The notes beneath the pieces are model-generated. The model was not told where the DNA came from and did no database searches. It worked only from the letters and a program-made list of their open reading frames with translations. DNA of 26,496 nt from Thermomucor indicae-seudaticae (taxonomy: Eukaryota > Mucoromycota > Mucoromycetes > Mucorales > Lichtheimiaceae). The position numbers were made by a program, and so were the translations under genes. Below, in pieces: positions 1 to 12,400 of this stretch; the first letter of the stretch is position 1, and the number at the start of each line of letters is the position of its first letter. The stretch is from contig JSYX01000094.1 in assembly GCA_000787465.1 (NCBI GenBank), positions 1 to 26,496 of the forward strand, written 5' to 3'.

Positions 1-939
1 CTTGGATTCACTATTTTTGGTAATCAAAGGTTTTCATTAATTATCTTATGTCGAAATACGACAAATTTACCATCTTGAGAAAAGTATCCAAGCAATATTT
101 CAATTTTCTTCATTGTCGCTGCAGGCCTAATACCAATATTTTTCCCGATGCGTAGATAGAAACTTAAACCAAATATAAACAAAGTAGGTAACGCTCCCCT
201 CCAAGTAGAAAAATTTCGCACATCAGAAATTTTCAGAAGATGTACACAATGAAAAATATGATATTCAAAAGCATTGCTGTTGTACACACGATATTAAGAA
301 TATATTTAAAAGACATGCAAAAATATTGAATTTCCGCCGCTATCAATATGTTTAAATTTTTATCCCGGTAAATACAAAAAGGTCAAACGAAATGTAACCA
401 AAAGTAAATAAGCCCCTTGAACGCAGACGTTTTTGACTGGGCAGTAAATTTTCGCGTAACACAGAATAAAAACGCAGAACAAGTTTGTTTGCTATTTATT
501 GCTCGTCTAATAGACTTCCAAGTACATGCGAAATGCCGTCTATATAAGATGCAATGAGTGCAGCAATTTTGTTTTCTATTGTTTTGCTTAGTACTCCGTA
601 TGGACTGTCTAAGCACAGTCTAGGTAGCGTAATATTATACTGCAATGAAACAGACTATGCTGTACGGTAAAGTCTCAAAATATTCCGGTGCGTTCCTGGC
701 TTTTAGGAGCGCATACAGTACGCTTCTATAGTGCGCGTATCTAAACGAGAGCGCGGACTATGGAGCAATCTAGCATGATGTGTATCAAATACACAAAATT
801 ACGTCGACATAATATTGTCCTGATCTCCAAAGAGCAGCTCTAAAAATGCTATGGAATGGCACGAATTTGATGTTTGATGGCCTCACTCATCAAGAACCTT
901 TATTACATTAAAGTACTCTTTTTTTACTGTGATCACCAC
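1..939. other. AT-rich region without a confident gene
   Basis: No recognisable gene is visible here. The minus strand is open from 287 to 24 (87 codons), with segments that look protein-like, but I recognise no family and see no flanking exon. A second minus-strand open frame (616 to 383) is rich in Cys, Lys and Arg and looks like chance. Base composition is lower in GC than in the neighbouring genes. The 3' UTR of the TTLL12-like gene that ends at 940 on the minus strand must lie in the right-hand part. I saw no tRNA, repeat or terminator that I could support. Confidence 0.5.
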
Positions 940-3848
940 TTAAAGTATGGTAAATGCTTCAAGTCCTTTATCCAAGTTTCCGATACGGCTATCGACGACC
1001 GAAAAGATATTGTTCACAAACTGGGAATCGTACTGTTTTCGAAGCTTGGTTACAATTTTTCCACAAGTCATAGCTGTCAAAAATTTTTTACGTACCTCGC
1101 ATGCGCGAGTACAGTCTGGGGAGAAGTTCACTTCCAAAATGACGGGTTTATAGTCATCCGTCAACATAACGTCGAAGCCATAAATACTGAAAGCATCATA
1201 GTCTGCTTCCTCAGAATCATTCAAGCCTAATGGTTGATTCTCGTTTGCAGCAGCCAACAAGACCTCTATTTCAAGACTCTTCATAAGTATACATCATTCG
1301 GCGATATCCGGCTTCTTGTCTTTATACCTTTGATAGATCTGTTGATTTCGGTCTGCACATTGCTCCAGACGATCGAATGTTGCTTTTCCATATTACGAAT
1401 GAAACTCTTGTGGTCCAACTGCGTCATCTGATAGTTGGTGTAGTTCATCACAGTAAACTGACATTCATAGTCATCAAGATTTTCTAAATCCAAAAATGTT
1501 ATAAACTTTTCTCCGAGACGCGTCTCATCTCTTTACATACCGAGACTGAATCTTTTGTTGGCAAGCCGAATCCAAAACATATTGTATATCAGTGCCACCA
1601 GAGTTGGTTTGATACGGCGAACAAGCACAATATATCGCAGGTCAAATTTCTTGTGATTGTACAGACAAGGTCGCGCCAAGTATCGTTGAAGGATCTTCGG
1701 AGTGGGCGAGTCGTGTTGCCGAATTAAAGCCGGTAAAGATTTGAACACTGAAATTTCCAATCCACGGGCAAAATTCCTGGCAGTTATAAGAAAAAAGGAG
1801 GGTATCCGTCGATAGATAGTAGAACTTACCATGGCTTGCTAATCCAATAGTTACTGCTTTCATTACCCTTTTTCGTTTTCGGTTAAATTCCTGTAATTCA
1901 TTAGCCAGTGGGGACGCGACTTACCTTTAGATAGTCTCCGACGAACTCTGCTAGCTGAGTCGTTGCGTTGTATGTGGTTGGAAACCATGCTGGACAGCCG
2001 TATGTTTTCCTACCCGAACCAATCAAACCGTAAGTTGAGGTATCGTCAAGTTACCTTTTGGACGTACTGAATTAGATCCGCCAGGCGTTGCTTGAATGTC
2101 ATACAGTTCTCATTTTTGAACTGATTAACCAAATGGCCCTTCTTAAGCTTGTCCCAATCCGAAAAATCCTGACTGCTCCAAATAATATCTGCAGATTCAA
2201 AGGAATCTGTCAACTTTACGTTCGGAAGCGTCAAGAATCGACGCACAAACTCGGTCGATGTGTATACGCGAATCGTGTCCTTTTCTGCTCCACTCACAAA
2301 TAAGGACTTGTCGGCTTCCTTGACAGGTTCGGCACAAGGAGAAAATGTACGCGACCGTCTCTCGAGCTCATTTTGCCATTCCTGCAGTTTACCCTTTTGA
2401 GTTACATGCAACAAGATATATTTTCTGTAAGGGGAAATACCTCGTGGGTGACCTTGAGACGAGCCTGCTTATCATCGTCAATTTCTTGGCCAGGCAGGAT
2501 GCGGTCGGTGTACGCAAGCAGATAAGCATCCTTATCGATAGTTCTCTGGATGCTCTTGGGGACAAGATCACAAGTCAGAATTTCGCCTGGACCAATGTCT
2601 TTGATGGGGAAAAGAACGCTATAGGGAATCATCCCTGAAGCTCCCCGTGAAAAGATGAAGGGAACACAAATGACATTTGGATCAGACGAGTGACACAGTG
2701 CCGATCCAACCTAGCCGACCGGTTTCAGTTATACATAACTACTGCAGTGTCATAACCAGTACCTCGTCATTGATATCTATTCAATATGAGTAAATTCTAT
2801 CGAATGCTTCTTGAACGTCAATCAACTTACACCAGGCTGTCTGTGTCTTGGGTTGCCCATCTTGCTGAAGTACGGAGAAGGAATATGTTTGCAGGTAAGA
2901 CCACATCTTGTCGTAGACATTTTGTACCCGATTGTCCATCCACATTTCTTTTCTCTTCTTCTTTCTTTCTTCCTTTTCTTTATTAACCTTTTCTTCTTTC
3001 TCTCGCGCTTTGCCACTGGCTACGTAGGGAATGAGTATCGATGAGAGCAAGCAAATGCTCGATCCATTACCTATCAATTGGCCCATCACTTGCTCCTGTA
3101 ACCGGTCCGACTCTTTTTTAAAGTCTTCATCCAGGGTCAGCCGCTAAAGACTCCCCGTTCGAATGAGCACGAATAAACTGGTGACGGTCAGTCTTTTTAA
3201 CTTACCATAATGGCATTCACAACTTCATATTTCTCAGCTTCCAAAGCACCCTTTGCCTCCTCGTAACTCACATTTGCTTGTTCAGCAACCATGTTGACGA
3301 CGTCATCCTTGTCGTCTTGGTGGCCTTCTTCTGTCTCAGATTCATCTTCGCTTTGATACTCTTCTTTCCCGATATCCATCATATTTTCCAGACGATCCAG
3401 TAATCCCGGAGTCTCTTTGAGCTCCTTTTTGGCGGTTTCCAGAGTTGTCGTCCATGCATGGTCGATCAGAAAAATTTCGCTAAAGATGACAGCTTGTGAA
3501 TATGGCCACGGCTTCCTTTTGCTTTCTGAAATTATTATTTATTACCCGTGTTTCTTGAGCGTCTGACCTTCCTTAACATGAAGGCTGTACCCAGGCAGGG
3601 GGTCTCCGTAATGAAGCTCGACATAGTTCCCTTTTTTATGCAATCAAGCCGAGTTCTTGCAACGTTCTAAGCTTCATTTACCTGCGTCCAGATAATCTTC
3701 ACCGAGCTTCATAAACAGAGGCTACAACAAACTTTGAGTGGAAGTAATTCGCATAGTGCATGCCACAGACACAAACCAGCCACAAGTCTTTTGGAATTGC
3801 TGAAAGCTGATATTGATGGACCGTGACAAATGCTTCGAATGCTGACAT
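940..3848 (-). CDS. TTLL12: TTLL12-like tubulin-tyrosine-ligase family protein
   Basis: Exons in transcription order: 3848-3777, 3721-3682, 3630-3568, 3525-3206, 3143-3071, 3019-2831, 2776-2763, 2710-2441, 2393-2055, 2009-1925, 1867-1830, 1776-1541, 1483-1328, 1265-1096, 1032-940, giving about 719 residues. The product follows human TTLL12 almost throughout. The N-terminal region contains IFLIDHAW near residue 75. A middle SET-like region includes WYINDEVGS. The C-terminal TTL ATP-grasp domain has ISKPWNFARG, KFDLRYIVLVR, ENLDDYE, FTVMNY and ILEVNFSPDC; the Glu and Asn of the last motif are the usual Mg/ATP ligands. Human TTLL12 is regarded as a weak or pseudo-ligase linked to tubulin and histone modification, so activity here is inferred only. 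Compared with the human protein there is an extra acidic stretch plus a NAC-type UBA-like segment (about residues 128-166) and a Lys/Glu-rich linker. The start at 3848 fits the human N-terminal alignment. The intron at 3526-3567 is short (42 nt) with a GTCAGA donor. The junction 2010-2054 does not keep frame by one base (see findings). Confidence 0.88.
2763..2776 (-). other. 14-nt microexon of the TTLL12-like gene
   Basis: Between introns 2777-2830 and 2711-2762 a 14-base exon supplies the residues Ile-Asn-Asp-Glu plus the last two bases of a Tyr codon. Joining TGG T | microexon | GTT GGA TCG gives WYINDEVGS, which matches the WYIMDEFGS segment of human TTLL12. Both flanking introns have GT and AG ends and ordinary lengths (54 and 52 nt). 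Without the microexon the frame is lost. Confidence 0.8.
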
Positions 3849-5460
<1,612 letters not shown>

Positions 5461-5751
5461 AGCCTTTTCTTTTTTCAATTGACTAGTACTCTTTGCTTCT
5501 TTGTGGTATAAAACAGAATAGCTTGAGAAAAAAAGTGAAAGGAAAAAGAGGTCCTGTATTATTATGATATAACGCGACTTTGATGCCGAGCCGTCTCTTT
5601 TGTTGATTCGATCAATTTCAGCAAGACAACACGTGGACGACCACCTTATTTTCTTTTAGCACTACTCTTTTTTTGGCATCTATTCTATGACCGACCGACG
5701 TTTTTCGGGTTCAACAAAGGGAGAGAAAATGAAGTGTTTTTCTTTTGCTAT
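5461..5751. promoter_or_regulatory. ARF1 3' end and YPP1 5' region
   Basis: This 291-bp gap holds the ARF1 3' UTR and the promoter/5' UTR of the following YPP1/TTC7 gene on the same strand. It is rich in T tracts. An ATG at 5729 lies upstream of, and out of frame with, the assigned YPP1 start at 5752; its frame closes at 5839. The A at -3 of this upstream ATG gives it a better context than the assigned start, which has T at -3. No clear TATA box or terminator could be assigned. Confidence 0.45.
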
Positions 5752-8700
5752 ATGGAACCGCTTTCCAAGCCTTTGCAAGCGGCCGCTGATTTGGATGCGG
5801 CGCGTTGCCGTGGTGATTGGACCGCGATACCTGAGTTAGCCAAGCGATACAAAAAGTATCACCCAGACGAATCAGGTACAGCTCTCTGCACACGTTATAG
5901 GATACTGTTCCCTGAACAGACTTGCATTATAATAGTCTTGGAGTTGGCTGCCTGTCTGGAGGCAGAATACTTGATCAGAGGAGGAGAGGAAAAGACGAGC
6001 AACAGCGAGCGAAAATCGATATGGTCCACCAGCAGCAATCATAGTGCTTCAAAGATGGTCACGCCAGAGGAGGACTTGGACAGCATTCATCGGCATGATG
6101 ATCCTGATCACATTGCACTTGCACCACGATTGAATCTAGCCTCAAGTCAAGCGATTCTGAGCAGTTTGCAGAACCTTGTTCAGAAACAAGGGAATGCCCA
6201 AGAGTTGCAGACGACGGATGACTGGCAAGCACAGGTACGAGCATTCCGGCCGTATTTAGCAACTTTAACATGACTAATGGCGTCCGAATCCTTAGTTTGT
6301 AAAGATAATTATTGCGCGTATCTACTTTGAATCGGGCAGTTACAGAGAAGCGCTTGATTCGTTACAAAATTTGGCACTCCGAATGGAGGATGTTCATTCG
6401 GGATACGGCATGGTGCTTTTGGTGCAAGCCAGAGTCATCAAAGGTCCTATTGCTGTTAGAAAACAAGAACGCCTGATAATCCGGCTAAAGCGAATGTGAA
6501 TAGGGACATGCCTGGAGCAACTTGGTCACTTGACTGCCGCTCTGGAAGCCTTTGAAGCCGCTTGGGATGTGGTGCAACAGCATCCTGCTGAGAAAAATGA
6601 CGTGCTTTCGTATTGGATTGAACAAGGCCTGTACCGCGCTATCCTTTTGTGGATCCGCATAAAGTAAAATCGCTCTCAGTTCGATCATGGCTGTATCTCA
6701 TCAACCCTGTTTTGTAGCGGTCCTGCCAAGAGTATTTTGCCATTGATGCGGGGATACATGCACATGGCTTCGTCGCACTGGTCCTCGTTTTGGCGTATGC
6801 ACAAGCGCTGGATCATTTTCCGTCATTACGGGCGGTACCTGATCAAGACATATCAAGACGGTAGCTACTTTCCGATGGACATTGAAAAACCACCCACAAG
6901 GTTCGAAAGAAAAATACGGTGGATGATATAGTTTTCTGTTTGCTTAAACTCCCGTGCCACAGAGAGAATCAGGGTCGAGATCAGGCATCGGCTTACGAAG
7001 AATTGCTCTGCCTTACGGCTCTTTACCGAAACCTGTTGAGCTCACTTGCTTCCAAGATGTCGACCGAGGAATTCAGTCAATACGTGCTCGAGCTAGCTAA
7101 CCTGATGGTGGAAGCACATGATGCTATTGGCTGGGGAGAAATCAGTAACGTAAAGCGAGTGCTCCAGGTAAATATCAGCTCACTTCTGTTTACTACTATT
7201 TTCTCATATTAGGTATCAGTTTTTGCATTCAGCAAAAGAAAACACGTTCAACAACCCATGCATTGCCCGTCACATCTTCTTCACATTAATGCGACTCGGT
7301 AACTTTGAAGAGGCAAAGCATGCCTTACGGTGGTACATGGAGCTCGTTGGCGTACCTGATATTGACAAGACCGCCCAAGACCATCAAACCGACAATAATA
7401 CAGCAGCAGGCACCGATAAGGCAGTAGATCAGATACGAAAAAAGCTCGCCGCGGTTCGGAAAGTGCACTATAAGCAACACCAATATGAAACCGAACTAGA
7501 TATCGTTCGTGTGTTGTTGGCCGGTGTACAGCTGTATGGGCGCGAATCCAAAACAGGCAAAATGGCTACTGTTGTGGCTGATATTGCGTTGGAACTTTTG
7601 CTCCATGGTGACGAAAATCCTGGTCTTTGCAAAGAGGAATGGATTGCTGAGGCGTACCGCATGCGCGGTGCAGCTTATGGACTTTGTGCCACTCAATGTA
7701 TGTTTTTAACAAGCCCCTACTCTCCGGTGTCTGTACGCTTACGTGATTGGGATATATGTATATATTTCAAGGTGATGATCCCGACAGGCGAGCCAGTTAC
7801 CATCGCGAAGCCATTGGGTCTTTAGAAAAGACTGTAGAAATGGACAATACATCCTGGAAAGCACTGTACGAGTTGGCAGTCCAGCAAGCTCAAGTCAAGG
7901 ATGTGGCCGCAGCATCTGTATCCGTCCGGAAATCGCTCCAGCTAAACCCGGACCATTTACCGTCGTGGCATTTATTATCACTCATCTACTCTTGCAAACA
8001 AATTTCCCAGAGTCTGAGGATCATTCAGGCGCGACTGGATGGTTACAACAGCATCATTCCAAGCAATGTCAACACTGGTATGCCTGTACTGTCATGGAGC
8101 AGCACCGGCAAAGAACAATGCAGTCGATCTTATTTTGACGCGGCTGAAGCATACCTTTTGCTGCTGATGGCACAAATGGACTACCTGGAAGCTTTGGAAG
8201 GACCAGATACAGCTTTAGACTTGTACCAGGATTTGTTTGCAACCTATAATAATTTGTCTCAGGCACTGGGTATGGCAGCATCACCAGCGCCAAACCGCTC
8301 ATCCTCCGGGAAAAAACAACGCCGTTTATCTGCTTCAAGTCGACGACCCAGTGATACCACCTCCACTGCAGATGCTAGTATTCTGCCGTCATCCGACGAA
8401 GAATCGTCAACAGCCGACCGAGGACAAAGAACACGTAAACGGAGTCTTATTGATCTCGGTCTGGGCAAGCGATTCGGTGCAAACAGTCAAGTCAGCCCAC
8501 AGCAGAACGGAGCAGGTAAGCTACGCGAACTTGCTGGGCCGCCGCCGCTTCGTTTGCTGACGGGAAACATCAAAAGATCCTGAATCCACTGTGCCCGTGT
8601 CACTCACTCCGTCTTTTTCGGTCTCCAGTGCCCGCAGTAGTCAGAGAAGCCCTGCCGCGAGCAAAAGCACGGACACGGTGTCATCGTCCTCTTATACAAA

Positions 8701-9281
8701 CAGCAATAGCACGTTTCTTCAATATCAACGCCAACGATGGCGGAAGCTCCTGGTCAAGCTATGGCTCCGGTGCTCCAAATCATTTATCAAGGCGGGCAGG
8801 CTCGAAGAAGCAAGCAAGGCGTTGGTCGAAGCCGAGCAACTAGGAACAATGGACCCTGATGTGTGGCATCAACTGGGGGTGTTGTGTCTTTTCAAATATA
8901 AGACAGAACAGGGTGATGATTTAGAGAGAGCGCTGGACGCCTTCAAAAAAGCCTTGATGCTAGATCCATACCATACCGCTGCACAGGTGGATCTGGCATC
9001 GGCTTATATTGATATACAAGAATGGGAACTTGCTTTAGGACTGCTGGACCAGGCCACCCAAGGAGGTCCCGGTTGGGACAATGCAAAGGCTTGGTAAGTG
9101 TATCCAAAGTATGGGACGGGCGATGGTTCTGTTTGACGTAGCAGGGAACAGGTATCTCTTGGGAACCGTGTACAAGGAACAAGGCGACTTTGCTCGAGCG
9201 AAGGAATGCTTGCTTTATGCATTGGAGCTTGATGAATCCACGCCCATGGGATCGTTCCGTGAACTACCTCGTTTTGTATAA
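5752..9281 (+). CDS. YPP1: Ypp1/TTC7 family TPR protein (PI4-kinase complex scaffold)
   Basis: Exons 5752-5875, 5936-6234, 6296-6443, 6504-6663, 6718-6900, 6963-7167, 7220-7697, 7772-8515, 8577-9093 and 9152-9281 total 2988 nt, 995 residues, all in phase. The opening (LDAARCRGDWTAIPELAKRY) is the typical start of fungal Ypp1 and resembles the TTC7 N-terminus. TPR-like helical repeats follow: ALEAFEAAWDVV near residue 210, GNFEEAKHALRW, SLEKTVEMDNTSWKALYELA near 560, and a C-terminal group ALDAFKKALMLDPYHTAAQV and KECLLYALELDESTPMGSF ending in LPRFV. A Ser-rich low-complexity linker (about residues 690-860) separates the two TPR halves. In yeast and animals, Ypp1/TTC7 bridges Efr3 and the Stt4/PI4KA kinase at the plasma membrane to make PI4P. 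The last intron uses the acceptor at 9151 rather than the nearer AG, because only that keeps WYLLGTVYKEQ in frame. Confidence 0.92.
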
Positions 9282-9438
9282 TCCCTTTTCTGTAATAGTT
9301 ATACTCTTTATAATCGCGTTAGATGTACTGTTTAACTTAGTGAATACTGTCAATTCCGTAATGTCTGTTCCTATTACTTAAGACCGAGAGATCTTGTACG
9401 TCAAGATATCGTCCTACTCCGCCTTTCGCTTTGTTTTG

Positions 9439-12400
9439 ATGCCAGCAAAGAAATCGTCAAAGGCAAAAGAGCCATCACCTGCTCCGGCAAGTAATAACAA
9501 AAAGGGGCCGAAAAGAGCAATCGTAAAGAGTGGAAATGCGGGGAACAGTACGAAAAAGACAGACGATCCCTCTAGCAGTAGTGGTGGTAGTGAAAAGGTT
9601 TGTGTGTGTGTGCGTGTAAGTGGGTGAGAGGACGTACTGAACATGGTGGGGTAACAGCAGAAGTCAATATTTGGCGATTGGACCGGCAAAACACCAGTGT
9701 CACTGTTGCATGAACATTGTCAAAAGCAAGGGTGGGAGAAACCAACATTTGACATTGCGAAAAAGAAACAAGGCTTTCTGGGTACGGTGCAACTCGGCAA
9801 ACGTAACAAAAAGACGGCGCAGATGCAGACCGTCACCTTGACACCACCCGAACACTTTGCTTTACCCACGGCCGTGGAAGCAAGACATTTGGCGGCAACT
9901 TTTGCGTTGCACAGAGTCAATTCGCATATGCCAATGCACCGGGTTCTGCCACCTCAGCATAGAGATTATTGGCAAGAGTTTGAGAAACTCAAGACGAAAG
10001 ATAACGCCTGGCAATACACGCCGGATCCCTTTACTGCCCAACCACCCACTACTACTGCTGCTACTGGCAGGTCTTCTAATAACAAGTTGCCGACCAAAGA
10101 ACATCAGAATGCTGCAGTCCCCATGCCTCAACAACAACGGGCTCCGCAAATGGATGAGAAAATGCGAAAGTACTGGGAGAGTCTGCCTGCGGTTCACATG
10201 AGTGCAGAGAACCGCGCCCTCGTGGAAGACGTGGTCAAGAAATCTGGTATTGCTTACGCACAGGTTTGTGATATTTGGTACATGTCAGGGGACAGGAGGC
10301 CTTATATGCTTTTTGTTAGACTGGAAGACCTTTGTTGCCTGAAGAACGTGATAGGATACGGGAGGGCTTGATCCATATGGGTTTCCGGCCCTCGCATGTG
10401 GAGGAAACTCTGGATTATTGCAGTGATACTGCAACGGCACTCGACTGGCTCTGTAAGTCGTCGTATGTCCTTTCCTCTTTCATATTTTGACTCTTGTCGT
10501 ATGCAATGTAGGTCTTCATGTGCCTGAAGACGGTACGTATCTTTGTGCTGCTTGACTTTGGCAATGTGCTTATAGTTTGTGTGCTTTAGATCTTCCGTCG
10601 TCTTTTATGCACGCCAACTACAATCCTACAATGACCACCATATCGCATACCACCAAGTCGCTCGGACGAGATTGGCAAATTAAAAAGATGATGAGCTATG
10701 GATATCCTGAGGGCGCGTGTAAGGAAGCGATGCAGCTATGTGATGATAATGACGGCAAAGCGCTGGAAGTCTTGCAATGGCGGCTCGTACATGGTGACGA
10801 GAAGCAGCAACCCGTTCATAATGACGGCAGTAGTATTATCGAGGAACTCGATCTGCAACGGCAAGAGGAAGTGGCTGCGCTAGAGTCCATTTACGGATCT
10901 CACTTTAAGGACAAGTCTGAACCGGACAAAGGAACCTACTACTTTTCTATAGAGCTTTCAGTTCAGATCGATAACAAGGAGCAAACTCTGATACTAGAAG
11001 TGATGATACCCAAGCATTCACTCTATCCTCACACTGTACCTATTTTCACAGTACTCTGCGACGCTCTACCGTCGTACCTCAAGTTGTCTGTCATTAAGGG
11101 TCTTGTCATGGAAGCGGAAAAGAATATAGGCATGCCAATGGTGTACATGTGCGCAGAGTGGCTAAGGGAGAACGTGGACAGTATCGTTGCCCACCCACCC
11201 AAACTCCGTGACGTGACGGAAGCCCTAGTGAGCCAAACAGCCAAGAAGAAGACGAGGTCTAGGCCGCAAAAGAGTCAGACAAAGAAACGACCAGTGACTG
11301 AAGAAGAGCTGAAAGAGATCTCCAAGCGGCTTAAATCAAACCTTGAAGAACTTGCCGTGTCTGAAAAGTATCGGCCAATGCATGAAGCACGAATCAAACT
11401 GCCCGCTTATCAATTTAAGCAGCAAGTCCTGGATGTCGTGCGTGCAAGCCAGGTGTCTATTGTGAGTGGTGAGACGGGATGTGGAAAGACAACGCAGGTG
11501 CCTCAGTTTATCCTGGATGATGAAATCATGCGTGGCCGAGGAGCAACTTGCAATATCATTTGTACACAACCGCGCAAGGTGGCAGCCATCAGTGTCGCTG
11601 GTACAGTGTTCTCTGGAAAATTTTCAGTGATTTTTTCTTTTCCTGAGTCACAACTCTCTCTGTAGACCGCATTGCTGCTGAACGGTGCGAAGAAATAGGT
11701 CAGACAGTCGGATATGCCGTGCGCGGTGACACAAAGGTCAGTCAAGGGGGGAAATGGTCAGCCGTCGTCCACGAACTTATGCCGAGATGGATAGACTAGC
11801 TCAGAGACGCGCCTGCAATTTGTTACGACTGGTGTGCTACTCAGAAGGTTGCAGACTGATCCGACGCTAGAAGACGTGAGCCATGTATTGATTGATGAAG
11901 TTCATGAACGCTCAGGTTTGTAGACTGTCATAAAGACATGATGCATGATATATCTAATATCCCTTGGAAAAAAGTGGATAGCGACTTTTTGCTCATTATC
12001 CTTCGGCGAGTGATTGAGAAACGGAAGGACTTGAAGATAGTACTGATGAGTGCTACGATTAACCAGCAGCTATTCGCAGGTACTTAAGAAAACCAGGGGT
12101 GTACTGAAATGCATCTGACAACTCCATAATAGACTATTTCGGTGGAGCGCCTTCTGTACAGATCCCGGGATTTACACATCCTGTGCAGGATTAGTAAGTG
12201 ATAGCGCAGAGCCAACCTAATCTCCTTGCCTGCAACTGAAACATTTTATGCAACAAGTTACCTCGAAGATGTCATATCCATGACATCTTTTCTGTCTCGG
12301 CTGCCAATGCCGAAACGCGAGGACAAGGGCGAGAAATGGGCCAGCTGGCAAGTCAAGCTACTTGAACAAGGATACGATGAATCTACAGTACAGACACTTG

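Noticed and set aside
3526..3560. 20-nt intron (GTAATA...TTCAG) in the TTLL12-like gene
   Set aside because: Too short to splice and it breaks the frame; a 42-nt intron starting at 3567 keeps frame and was preferred, though its GTCAGA donor is weak.
8259..8468. Antisense ORF inside the Ser-rich linker of YPP1/TTC7
   Set aside because: Shadow of the real coding frame caused by low-complexity Ser/Arg codons.
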